Shown: piece by piece, positions 9,630-18,004 of the stretch
How the letters are laid out: every line of letters starts with the position of its first letter
Numbering within the stretch: position 1 is the first letter of the stretch
From: Paracoccaceae bacterium
GTDB lineage: Bacteria > Pseudomonadota > Alphaproteobacteria > Rhodobacterales > Rhodobacteraceae
Length of the DNA: 64,000 nucleotides
NCBI GenBank assembly: GCA_024742405.1
Contig: JANSYP010000003.1
Location: 248,001 to 312,000, forward strand
Direction of reading: 5' to 3'
Position numbers and translations under genes: made by a program
The notes under the pieces: model-generated
The model's input: only the letters and a program-made list of their open reading frames with translations
Databases searched by the model: none
Told to the model about the DNA's origin: nothing

Positions 9630-10319
9630 ACGGAAGCGCTGTTGGTGCGCCTGCGACCGCATTTACCGAAGGTGAGGAAGATCAGACATTGATCCAATGG
9701 ATCGATGTTCTGACGGACGGGGAAAGCCCAAAGCGGATGATCGCCGGGTTCCGAGCGGGATCATCCGCGTCAAGCGGAACGGCTTGCGGTGGTGGGACAC
9801 AGCACCCATGCATGGGCCGCACAGGACGCTCCAAAACCGGATTGTCAAGTGGTCTCGCATGGGCGTGTTCGCGCGCATCCTCAAGGACTTGGCGCAACCG
9901 GGACACGAAGGCGACAAGATCATGATCGACCGCACGCATCCGAAAGCGCACCGCACGGCGACAACCCTTTCACGAGGGGGATCAAGCCGAGGGCCATCGG
10001 GCGCACCAAAGGTAGACTGAACTCCAAGCTGCACATGGTATCGGAGGGGCGGGGGCGCTCGCTGACGGTCTTCCTGTCGCGAGGTCAGATGAGCGATGGA
10101 TGAGGCGCCGTCGTCGTATTGGACGATCTGCCAAAAGCGAAACGGCTGCTAGGTGACAAAGGGCACGATGCCGACCGGTTCCGCGTCGAGCTGAACCGAA
10201 AGGGACTGCGAACCTGCATCCCGCCAAGGGCGAAGCGAAATCGACCCGCCACCTACGACAAACGCCTCTACGGAAAGCGCCACCGCATCGAGAGCGCCTT
10301 TTCCCGCTTGAGGGGTTAG
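9630..10319 (+). pseudogene. Decayed IS5-family (IS427-like) transposase
   Basis: Pieces of one DDE transposase appear in order in different forward frames. They are LTEALLVRLRPHLPK near 9630, RNGLRWWDTAPMHGPHRTL near 9775, GDKIMIDRTHPKAHRTA near 9910, IGRTKGRLNSKLHMVSEGRG near 10000, LPKAKRLLGDKGHDADRF near 10130 and YDKRLYGKRHRIESAFSRLRG ending near 10319. Several frameshifts separate them, so no functional protein can be made. Terminal inverted repeats were not recognised. Confidence 0.85.
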
Positions 10320-10370
10320 CGCCGGATCGCAACTTGCTTACTGCAACAGCGTTTTCCTGAAATCCCAACT

Positions 10371-10786
10371 TGTGGAAACTAAGGGCCGACGTTGAAATCC
10401 AGGCGGTCCGCCAGACGGGAGTGTTCGATGCGTCGTCGTCCTGCTATATCGTTCAGGCCGAGAAACGTACGGGTTTTACTCTGTTTCACCTGAGTTGTAA
10501 CAACAGAAGGTAAACGCGAGAGGAGCCGGATTTCCTGCCTGTTGCGGTAGGACAAAGGGCCGATTTGGACGGTTACTTAAATCGGGTTGCCGATCTGCGG
10601 GACACGGGACCTGGCATGCTTCCGACTGGCTGCGGAGCGCTGACTATCAGAACACAGATTCTACCGGCGGTGCGGTCTGTAAAGCAGGCGACGCCGGACT
10701 TGCGGTTCAGGGTCTTAGTCGGCGCATACGGCAGACCACTGGACCTTCTTCAGGCCGGCCAGACTGATGCCTTTGTCGGAGATTGA
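10371..10786 (+). pseudogene. Decayed LysR-family regulator
   Basis: A forward stretch starting WKLRADVEIQAVRQTGVF resembles a LysR helix-turn-helix start. It is followed, with stops and frameshifts, by LPVAVGQRADLDGYLNRVAD and then by the first half of a substrate-binding domain (RTQILPAVRSVKQATPDLR, then LLQAGQTDAFVGD). The latter resembles PcaQ/GbpR-type regulators. Weak continuation may extend towards 11100. It is broken in at least three places. It sits between a dead transposase and an intact GntR gene. Confidence 0.55.
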
Positions 10787-11443
10787 CACACACTCCGAAA
10801 GTGGACGGTGCCGAATAGGTAAAAGCACTACCGACTATCGAGAACGGCCATTATCGGGCCACAATGCCTCGCTACTGATGGCGGGCGTTTCGGTTGCGCT
10901 CGGTTTCAGGACAACACACTGGACAGCCGCCCTTGGATACCCGGCATTCTTGAGCAAACAGCAGCCGGTCACGAACTCCGCGTTCTGGCGCTCCCAATGA
11001 GGCCTGCCCTACGTCAGTGCGCGCGCGAGGCCCAGGGCGGAACGCATTTTCTGTTACCGAAGAGCAGTTACACGAAACTGCCCGTTACTACGCGCAGCCA
11101 ACAACAGAAGATGGTTTCAACTTGGTGATCCACGACCAAGCGCTTTAGCGGCAGTCCATGGCACCGCAGCATTTTTGCAGTTTGAGCTCAGTGGCGAGCT
11201 CAAAAGCAGGGACCATCGCCCGATGCTCCGAACAGGCGGCCGACGCGCAGGTGCTGCTGTCGCTAGAAAGCCTGCAGTTGTCATGCAGTGTATGTGGGTC
11301 AATGGTCGAGCTTTCCGTGCTAGTCTCTTGGCCGTGCCGTAAGAGCGGACCGAAATCTCCAACGATCAACGAAGGGATCTTCCCTCACCGGACGACGTCG
11401 GTGGACGACGCTGGAAACGGCTGCTTCGACGTCTGAAGCGCGC
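10787..11443. other. Intergenic, no gene recognised
   Basis: Apart from possible LysR C-terminal remnants up to about 11100, I see no coding region. Short frames on both strands lack ribosome sites and domain features. Confidence 0.4.
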
Positions 11444-12193
11444 CTAAGTGGCCGACCGTTCCGCGCGCATCTGGGCTCGGTGGGCGAGTAGCCCCTCGCC
11501 GAGCTGCAGGGTGTAGGTCTGCAGCACCGTCAGAATGGCATCGGCGGCGGCGGCGTCGCGCCGCTCCAGCGCGTCGGCGAGGTCGGTGTGCAGCGCAACG
11601 ATGCGCGCGCGGGACCGCGCGGTATAGGTGATCATGTTCATCAGCGGCTGCATCGCCTCGACCGCGCCGGACAGCTGGTAGGACAGGATCGGATTGCCCG
11701 CGCTGTCCACGATCGCCCGGTGAAAGGCCACGTCCGAGGCGCAGAAGGCCTCGTCGCTCAGGTCCGGGCTGGCCTGACGCCCGATTTCCTTTCGCAGGCG
11801 GGCAAGGTCTTTGGGCCCGCAGCGCGCGGCGCTCAGGGGCAGGCAGGCGCGCTCCAGCGCGAAGCGTGCCTCGCAGGCCACGTCGAACCGGACCTCGTTC
11901 ATGGTCAGCAACAGGGTCGACATGGTGATGTTCTGCCGCCGTGCGTCGTCATAGGAGAGCTGGCGCACGAAGGCGCCGCCGAACGCGCCACGCTCGGTCC
12001 GGATCAGCGACTGGGCGGCCAGCCGCTTGAGCGCCTCGCGGACCGTCGAGCGGGATACGTCGAAATCTTCGGCCAGTTCGGCCTCGGACGGCAGCCGGTC
12101 GTCGGCCAGCAGGTCGCCCGCCAGTATGGAATCGCTGATCGACTTGGCGATGCGGGCGGATAGGTCGGTTTTTTTGGTCATGTCAGATTTCAT
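11444..12193 (-). CDS. GntR/FadR-type regulator (FCD domain)
   Basis: This 249-residue regulator has a winged helix at about residues 10-75 (ADDRLPSEAELAEDFDVSRS, then TVREALKRL) and a C-terminal all-helical FCD ligand domain. The FCD domain has metal-site-type histidines in VAFHRAIVDSAGN and VALHTDLADALE. It is divergent from the DUF2182-DUF1326-ligase-dmdA unit. A GntR regulator beside dmdA is also known in Ruegeria pomeroyi, so it probably controls DMSP demethylation genes in response to a DMSP-derived acid. Start candidates are ATG 12193 and ATG 12181; neither has a strong ribosome site. The ligand is inferred. Confidence 0.85.
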   Translation of the reverse strand: MKSDMTKKTDLSARIAKSISDSILAGDLLADDRLPSEAELAEDFDVSRSTVREALKRLAAQSLIRTERGAFGGAFVRQLSYDDARRQNITMSTLLLTMNEVRFDVACEARFALERACLPLSAARCGPKDLARLRKEIGRQASPDLSDEAFCASDVAFHRAIVDSAGNPILSYQLSGAVEAMQPLMNMITYTARSRARIVALHTDLADALERRDAAAADAILTVLQTYTLQLGEGLLAHRAQMRAERSAT

Positions 12194-12218
12194 TTGTCAG
12201 GCATTTAATTGTCTGGCA
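12194..12218. promoter_or_regulatory. Candidate GntR operator: near-identical 10-bp direct repeats
   Basis: TTGTCAGGCA (12194-12203) and TTGTCTGGCA (12209-12218) repeat with a 15-bp period, immediately upstream of the regulator gene and in front of the DUF2182 operon. The second copy extends to the imperfect palindrome TTGTCTGGCAA. Location and symmetry suit a self-regulating FCD GntR protein; binding is not shown. Confidence 0.45.
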
Positions 12219-12260
12219 ATTGTTTTTCCTAGTCTGGAGTCGCGCAGGGGAGGGCGGGGC

Positions 12261-13019
12261 TTGTTGGCACTGCGTATCAGGTCCATGGCGCGCATGCACT
12301 GGCTGGGGCTTTTCGCCCTTGTCCTGTTGGGCTGGGCCGGGCTCTTCGCCATGGCCATCCCGTCGGACCTGCGTGATCTCGAAACGGTTTACGGCGCCGA
12401 TTTTGTCGCGGCGCTCTGCGGTGTGACGCCGGGGGTCGCGGGTCTCTGGCTCGGCATCGCCATGTGGGTGCTGATGAGCGGCGCGATGATGCTGCCGACC
12501 GCGCTGCCGGCCTTTGCCACCTATGACGATCTGGGCCATGCCACGTCGACGGGCTTCTGGCGGCTGGTGGCGGGCTATATGGCGGTCTGGATCGGGTTTT
12601 CGGTGCTGGCCGGGCTGATGCAGGCCGCGCTGTTTGCAACCGGGCTGATCGGTGCGCTGGGTCAGAGCCTTTCGGTGGTGTTCACCGCGGCGCTCCTGGC
12701 GGGCGCCGGCGCCTATCAGTTCAGCCCGCTGAAAGACGCCTGTCTGTCGCGCTGCAGGGCGCCGCTGAGCTTTTTCGTCCAGCACTGGGCCGAGGGTCCC
12801 TGGCGCAACGGTCTGCGCCTGGGGCTCGATTGCCTGGGCTGCTGCTGGGCGCTGATGCTTCTGGCCTTTGCCGGGGGCACGATGAACCTCGGTTTCATGG
12901 GACTCGCGATGCTGGTCATGGTGCTGGAAAAGCTCCCTGAGATCGGCCGCCCTCTGACCCGTCCGCTCGGCGCCGCGTTGCTGCTCGCCGCCGCCCTCTG
13001 CCTTGCCACCGGTTTTTGA
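12261..13019 (+). CDS. DUF2182 integral membrane protein
   Basis: This is a roughly 250-residue polytopic membrane protein of the DUF2182 family, often annotated as a predicted metal-binding membrane protein; its function is not established. About six or seven hydrophobic helices are visible. The family hallmarks are MSGAMMLPTALP, SPLKDACLSRCRAPL and LDCLGCCWALMLL, which hold most of the cysteines. The start is uncertain. TTG 12261 has GGGGAGG 7 nt upstream, while ATG 12285 gives a typical N-terminus but lacks a close ribosome site. The DUF1326 gene follows after 24 nt. DUF2182 and DUF1326 genes are frequent neighbours, suggesting one functional unit. A role in handling metal or sulfur ligands is speculation. 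Confidence 0.8.
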   Translation: MLALRIRSMARMHWLGLFALVLLGWAGLFAMAIPSDLRDLETVYGADFVAALCGVTPGVAGLWLGIAMWVLMSGAMMLPTALPAFATYDDLGHATSTGFWRLVAGYMAVWIGFSVLAGLMQAALFATGLIGALGQSLSVVFTAALLAGAGAYQFSPLKDACLSRCRAPLSFFVQHWAEGPWRNGLRLGLDCLGCCWALMLLAFAGGTMNLGFMGLAMLVMVLEKLPEIGRPLTRPLGAALLLAAALCLATGF

Positions 13020-13043
13020 CACTCAGCACCAAGGATATCCGCC

Positions 13044-13673
13044 ATGGCACTTGACGTCCCCGGAACACCCCCTTGGACCCTGCGGGGGGAACTGATCCTG
13101 AACTGCAACTGCACGGTCTTTTGCCCCTGCGTCGTCAGTCTGGGACAACACCCGCCGACCGAGGGCCATTGCCAGGCCTGGTCTGGCGTGCGGATCGACC
13201 AAGGGAGCTACGGCGAGGTCGATCTGTCGGGGCTGAATGTCGGGCTGATGCTGGAGATCCCCGGCCTGATGGCGCGCGGCAACTGGAAGGCAGCCGCCTA
13301 TATCGACGAGCGCGCCAGCGACGAGGCCTATGAGGCGCTGGTCGCGATCTTCAGCGGCCGCGCGCGGGGCACCACCGGGCTTTTCGGCATTCTGGTCAGC
13401 GAGTTCCTTGGCGCCGAACGCGCCCCCGTCAGCTACGAGAACGAAGGCAATGCCCGCCGGCTGATGGTCGGCAAGAAGATCCAGGGCGAGGTCGTCCCCG
13501 TGCCGGGCCATGGCGGCAAGGATATCGTCGTGACCAACTCCGAATACTGGATGGGCCCCGACATCACCGTCGCCACCGCCACCAAGGGCCGCGTGCGCGC
13601 CTTTGGCCGGGTCTGGGATTTCCATGGCCGATCGGCCGAGATCTGCCAGATCGACTGGCACGGGCCGAGCTGA
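13044..13673 (+). CDS. DUF1326 domain protein with N-terminal cysteine cluster
   Basis: This 209-residue protein matches DUF1326. The N-terminal motif LNCNCTVFCPCVVSLG holds four closely spaced cysteines, and another lies in the downstream GHCQAWSG. The rest is a compact soluble fold without membrane segments or a signal peptide, so it is probably cytoplasmic. The cysteine cluster suggests metal or thiol chemistry, but no biochemical function is established. It lies between the DUF2182 membrane gene and the acyl-CoA ligase, with short gaps and its own ribosome site, so it is part of the dmdA transcription unit. The family call is strong; the role is unknown. Confidence 0.85.
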   Translation: MALDVPGTPPWTLRGELILNCNCTVFCPCVVSLGQHPPTEGHCQAWSGVRIDQGSYGEVDLSGLNVGLMLEIPGLMARGNWKAAAYIDERASDEAYEALVAIFSGRARGTTGLFGILVSEFLGAERAPVSYENEGNARRLMVGKKIQGEVVPVPGHGGKDIVVTNSEYWMGPDITVATATKGRVRAFGRVWDFHGRSAEICQIDWHGPS

Positions 13674-13685
13674 AGGAGCGCGGCC

Positions 13686-15305
13686 ATGCATGCGCATTTC
13701 CAGGCTCCCGCACCCGGTCCGGCCAACCATGTGGCCCTGTCGCCCGTGTCCTTCTTCGCCCGGGCCGGGGAGGTTCATGCCGGCGATCCGGCGGTGGTCT
13801 ATGGCGATATCCGGCGCGACTGGGCAGAGACCGCGCGCCGCGTGCGCGCTGTGGCGGCGGGTCTGGGCGCGCTTGGGATCGGGCGGGGCGACACGGTCTG
13901 CGTGCTGGCGCCCAATATCCCCGAGCTATTCGAGGCGCATTTCGCCGTGCCCATGGCCGGTGCGGTGCTGTCTGCGATCAACATTCGGCTGGAGCCCGAC
14001 ACGGTCGCCTATATCCTGGACCATTCCGACTGCCGGCTGGTGATCGTCGACAGCGCCCTGCGGCCCACGCTGGATACGGCCTTCGCCATCCTGGAGCGCG
14101 AGATCCCGGTGGTGGAGATCGTCGATCCCGCCGGACCTGCGCCCGAGGGGCGGGGCGATCCGACCTACGGCGCCCTGGCCGAGGGCGACGCGCCGCTGTC
14201 CGACGCACTGCCCGACGACGAGTGGCAGGCGATTGCGCTCAACTACACGTCCGGCACATCGGGCCGGCCCAAGGGCGTGATCTATCACCATCGCGGCGCC
14301 TATCTGATGGCGCTCGGCACGGTGGCCGCCTGGCAGGTGCCCCACCGCCCCGCGTACCTGTCCGTCGTGCCGATGTTTCATTGCAACGGCTGGGGCCATC
14401 CCTGGATGATGGCCATTGTCGGCGGCAAGACGGTGTTCGTGCGCCAGCCCGAGCCTGCGCGCCTTTTCGAGGCGATTGAGGCGGAGGGAATCACTCATTT
14501 CGGCGCCGCGCCCGTGATCCTGCAGATGCTGGCCGAGAGCGACGCCGCACCCTCCGCCTCGTTCGATCCGCCCATCCAGGTGATGACCGCGGGCGCCCCG
14601 CCGCCGCCCGCGATCCTGGAACGCACCGCCGCCATGGGGATGGAGGTGATGCATGTCTACGGGCTGACCGAGACCTATGGGCATATCAGCCAGGCGCTGC
14701 CCCAGCCCGGCTGGGCAGGGCTCTCGCCCGAGGCGCAGGCCGAGCAGCGCGCGCGCCAGGGCATCGCCTTTCCGATGGTCGAAGCCGTGACGGTGACCGA
14801 CCGAGACACCGGCGCGCCCGTGCCCCGCGACGGCACCACCCAGGGCGAGATCATGGTCCGCGGCAACACGGTGATGAAGGGCTATTACAAGGACCCCGCC
14901 GCCACCGAGGCCGCCTTTGCCAGCGGGCGCTTTGCGACCGGCGATGCCGCCGTGGTCTATCCCGACGGCTATATCCAGATCCGCGACCGGCTGAAGGACG
15001 TGATCATCTCGGGCGGCGAGAACGTGTCATCGGTCGAGGTCGAGGCGACGCTCTACCGCCACCCGGATGTGCAGGCCGCCGCCGTGGTCGCGCAGCCCGA
15101 CGCCAAATGGGGCGAGGTCCCCTGCGCCTTCATCGAGCTGCGCCCCGATGCCACGGCCGATGCCGACGCCATAATCGCCTTCTGCCGCGCCCATCTGGCG
15201 GGCTTCAAGACCCCGAAAACCGTGATTTTCACCAACATCCCGAAAACCGCCACCGGCAAGGTGCAGAAATTCATGCTCCGCGCCCGCGCAAAGGAGCTCA
15301 GCTGA
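13686..15305 (+). CDS. Acyl-CoA ligase, DmdB-like by context
   Basis: This 539-residue AMP-forming acyl-CoA synthetase has the adenylate motif YTSGTSGRPKGVIYHH near residue 188, the GLTETYG segment near 326 and DRLKDVIISGGENVSS near 437. The C-terminal catalytic lysine lies in KTATGKVQKF. It activates a carboxylic acid to its CoA thioester in the cytoplasm. The next gene, dmdA, starts within its stop codon (TGATG), so translation is coupled. In DMSP demethylation the product, 3-methylmercaptopropionate, is activated by DmdB, so that role is the obvious inference here. The sequence is a generic medium-chain ligase type, and another acid is possible. The start has AAGGAG at good spacing. Confidence 0.8.
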   Translation: MHAHFQAPAPGPANHVALSPVSFFARAGEVHAGDPAVVYGDIRRDWAETARRVRAVAAGLGALGIGRGDTVCVLAPNIPELFEAHFAVPMAGAVLSAINIRLEPDTVAYILDHSDCRLVIVDSALRPTLDTAFAILEREIPVVEIVDPAGPAPEGRGDPTYGALAEGDAPLSDALPDDEWQAIALNYTSGTSGRPKGVIYHHRGAYLMALGTVAAWQVPHRPAYLSVVPMFHCNGWGHPWMMAIVGGKTVFVRQPEPARLFEAIEAEGITHFGAAPVILQMLAESDAAPSASFDPPIQVMTAGAPPPPAILERTAAMGMEVMHVYGLTETYGHISQALPQPGWAGLSPEAQAEQRARQGIAFPMVEAVTVTDRDTGAPVPRDGTTQGEIMVRGNTVMKGYYKDPAATEAAFASGRFATGDAAVVYPDGYIQIRDRLKDVIISGGENVSSVEVEATLYRHPDVQAAAVVAQPDAKWGEVPCAFIELRPDATADADAIIAFCRAHLAGFKTPKTVIFTNIPKTATGKVQKFMLRARAKELS

Positions 15306-16417
15306 TGGGTGCCCTGCCAAATATCTCCCTCTCGCGGCGGTTGCGCCGCACCCCTTTCAGCGACGGTGTCGAGGCCGCCGGCGTCAGCGCCTACACGGTC
15401 TATAATCACATGCTGCTGCCGACGGTCTTCCGGTCGCTCGAAGAGGACTATCACCATCTGAAATCGGCGGTGCAGGTCTGGGACGTCTCCTGCGAGCGTC
15501 AGGTCGAGCTGCGCGGCCCCGATGCCGGACGGCTGATGCAGATGCTGACCCCGCGGGACCTGCGCGGGATGATGCCGGGCCAGTGCTACTACGTGCCCAT
15601 CGTGGATGAGACCGGCGGCATGCTGAACGACCCGGTGGCGGTCAAGCTGGCCGAGGACCGCTGGTGGATCTCCATCGCCGACAGCGACCTGCTGCTCTGG
15701 GTCAAGGGCATCGTCTACGGGTTCCGGCTCGATGTGCTGGTGGACGAGCCCGACGTGTCGCCACTCGCCGTGCAGGGGCCGCTGGCCGAGGATCTGATGG
15801 CCGCCGTCTTTGGCGACGGGGTGCGGGCAGTGCGGTTCTTCCGCTTCGGGCATTTCCAGTTCATGGGCAGGGAGCTCGTGGTGGCACGGTCGGGCTATTC
15901 CCGGCAGGGCGGCTATGAGATCTATGTCGAAGGCTGGGACGTCGGGATGCCGCTCTGGAACGCGCTCTTCGAGGCCGGCGCCGGGATGGATGTCCGCGCA
16001 GGCTGTCCCAACGGCATCGAACGGATCGAGAGCGGGCTTCTGTCCTACGGCAACGATATGACCGACGACAACACCCCGCACGAATGCGGGCTCGGCCGGT
16101 TCTGTAACACCCAGACGGCCATCGGCTGCATCGGCCGCGATGCCCTGCTGCGTGTCTCCATCGAGGGGCCGGTGCAACAGATCCGACCGATCTCCATTTC
16201 CGGCCCGCCGGTGCCGCCCTGTACATCGGCCTGGCCGATGCGCGCGGGCAATACCGTGGTCGGACGCGTCACCTCGGCGGCTTGGTCGCCGGACCACGAG
16301 ACCAACGTCGCCATCGGCATGGTCCGCATGACCCATTGGGATCCGGGGTCGGAACTGACGCTACACACCCCTTCGGGCCAGCGGGAGGCCGTCGTGGAAC
16401 CCGCCTTCTGGAATTAG
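15305..16417 (+). CDS. dmdA: Dimethylsulfoniopropionate demethylase DmdA
   Basis: This 370-residue member of the GcvT (aminomethyltransferase) family moves a methyl group from DMSP to tetrahydrofolate, giving 3-methylmercaptopropionate. It differs from glycine-cleavage T protein and matches Roseobacter DmdA as I know it. Shared segments are the start SRRLRRTPFSDGVEAAGV, YTVYNHMLLPTVFRSLE, VQVWDVSCERQVELRGPDA, ARSGYSRQGGYEIYVEG, SGLLSYGNDMTDDNTPHE and the C-terminal IGMVRMTHWDPG. The length is right for the family. The start ATG overlaps the ligase stop by one base. It is the last gene of the GntR-linked operon. The DmdA call is made by recognition and would need alignment to exclude a related folate-dependent demethylase. 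Confidence 0.85.
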   Translation: MGALPNISLSRRLRRTPFSDGVEAAGVSAYTVYNHMLLPTVFRSLEEDYHHLKSAVQVWDVSCERQVELRGPDAGRLMQMLTPRDLRGMMPGQCYYVPIVDETGGMLNDPVAVKLAEDRWWISIADSDLLLWVKGIVYGFRLDVLVDEPDVSPLAVQGPLAEDLMAAVFGDGVRAVRFFRFGHFQFMGRELVVARSGYSRQGGYEIYVEGWDVGMPLWNALFEAGAGMDVRAGCPNGIERIESGLLSYGNDMTDDNTPHECGLGRFCNTQTAIGCIGRDALLRVSIEGPVQQIRPISISGPPVPPCTSAWPMRAGNTVVGRVTSAAWSPDHETNVAIGMVRMTHWDPGSELTLHTPSGQREAVVEPAFWN

Positions 16418-16853
16418 GGCGCGACGCGGGCGGAGACGAGCGGGTTGTCTGTGACCGACCTGACGACGAACCGGGTGTCCACGAAACCCGGTTGCGCCAA
16501 TGGATGCGAAAGCTCGGCATGTCGTGGAGGTAAACTGAACAGCACTCGGTTTGCGAGACGCAGGAACCGTCCGCGGTCGACATGGCGCGCATGGGGGCCT
16601 CCACCAGTCCACTCAGAAGGGGCTGGACCCGGTCGATCAGCAGACGGAGCGGTGTGATGCTGGCCCTGCGCGATCTGCGACAGCGCTAGGAATTATTCAG
16701 CGGAGCGTCGTTGATTTACCGGGACTGCCTGCCAATTTTCCGGCACTTAGCCTGGCATTCCAGTGCTCGAACGGCGCGGATGCAGGTGGTTGTTGTCAAA
16801 ACGCGCGCGGCCTGCGTAACCTATCGGAGTCACTGGGGAATGTTCGCGCAACA
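16418..16853. other. Intergenic, no confident gene
   Basis: No credible gene was found. A minus-strand stretch near 16560-16640 (GLVEAPMRAMS) weakly resembles the remnant near 2120-2190. The promoter of the downstream ABC importer is expected in the right half. The ATPase start at 16854 has only a weak GGGGA about 14 nt upstream. Confidence 0.35.
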
Positions 16854-17948
16854 ATGAACGATCTCGGATCAGATACGTTTCTACGTTTTGACAATGTCAA
16901 AAAGAGTTACGATCAAAAAAGCCTTGTAGTCAAAGGCTTCGATATGGACGTGGAGGATGGAGAGTTCATCACCCTGCTCGGTCCCTCCGGGTCGGGGAAG
17001 ACCACCGTCCTGATGATGCTTGCCGGGTTTGAAAGCGTCACCTCGGGCGACATCGCTATCGCGGGCAAGTCGATCAATCGAACTGCCCCGAACAAGCGCA
17101 ATATCGGCATGGTTTTCCAGAACTATGCGTTGTTTCCACATATGACGGTGGCGGAGAACCTGGCCTATCCCCTGACCGTGCGGAAAACGCCCAAAGCCCA
17201 GATCAAGGAACGCGTCGCCGAGTACCTGAAACTGGTGGAGTTGTCGGATTTCGGAGCCCGCCGCCCGGGGCAGCTTTCGGGAGGCCAACGACAGCGCGTG
17301 GCGCTGGCGCGCGCGATGATCTTTGAACCGACACTGATCCTGATGGACGAGCCACTTGGCGCGTTGGACAAGAACCTGCGCGAACAGATGCAATTCGAGA
17401 TCACGCGCCTGCACAAGCAGCTAGGGTTCACCGTGATCTACGTGACCCATGACCAGACCGAAGCCTTGTCGATGTCCAGCCGGATCGCCGTGTTCAACGA
17501 TGGTGTGGTGCAACAATGCGCGCCACCTGCAGAGCTCTACGAACGTCCGTCAAATGCATTTGTTGCGGACTTCATCGGAGAGAACAACTTTGTCCCGGGC
17601 AAGGTCATCACACTGGAAGGCACCACCGCACAGGTTCAGACCGACGGCGGAACGATCGTCGCTCAGGCGGTGGACGGGTTGGCCATAGGTCACGCGTGCC
17701 GCGTGTCGATCCGGCCCGAAAAGCTGTTCATCCCGCCAACGAGCCATGCCCATGACAACGCCCTGACAGTGCGGTTCAATACCCGCATCTATGTCGGCGA
17801 CTTCATTCGCTACTATTTCAAGCTGCCTGACGGGACGGACATTATCGTCAAGGTCTTGAACGACTTATCCGCGCCGGAGTTTGCAGATGACGCGGAAGCC
17901 CAGCTGCTTTGGCTGGCGTCCGATTCTATCGCCTTTCCGGCTGGTTAG
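16854..17948 (+). CDS. potA: PotA-like ABC importer ATPase
   Basis: This 364-residue ATPase belongs to the polyamine/iron/opine type. Walker A GPSGSGKTT lies at about residues 43-51, LSGGQRQRVALARAM near 141 and Walker B LILMDEPLGALD near 161. A C-terminal TOBE-type regulatory region follows after residue 240. It powers import through the two permeases encoded downstream. The order ATPase, binding protein, permease, permease is a typical potABCD-like unit. The start is ATG 16854; the open frame extends further upstream but without a good start. The Pot family also takes up other small cations and betaines. Because dmdA lies just upstream, DMSP or a related compound is a possible substrate; this is inference. 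Confidence 0.82.
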   Translation: MNDLGSDTFLRFDNVKKSYDQKSLVVKGFDMDVEDGEFITLLGPSGSGKTTVLMMLAGFESVTSGDIAIAGKSINRTAPNKRNIGMVFQNYALFPHMTVAENLAYPLTVRKTPKAQIKERVAEYLKLVELSDFGARRPGQLSGGQRQRVALARAMIFEPTLILMDEPLGALDKNLREQMQFEITRLHKQLGFTVIYVTHDQTEALSMSSRIAVFNDGVVQQCAPPAELYERPSNAFVADFIGENNFVPGKVITLEGTTAQVQTDGGTIVAQAVDGLAIGHACRVSIRPEKLFIPPTSHAHDNALTVRFNTRIYVGDFIRYYFKLPDGTDIIVKVLNDLSAPEFADDAEAQLLWLASDSIAFPAG

Positions 17949-18004
17949 GCGAAACGGGACAAACCGGGGTCCTGCAAAACACCCGGACTGACAAGGAGAC
18001 ACCG

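Noticed and set aside
15305-16417. Glycine cleavage T protein
   Set aside because: It is in the same superfamily, but the sequence pattern matches DmdA, and no gcvH or gcvP gene is near.
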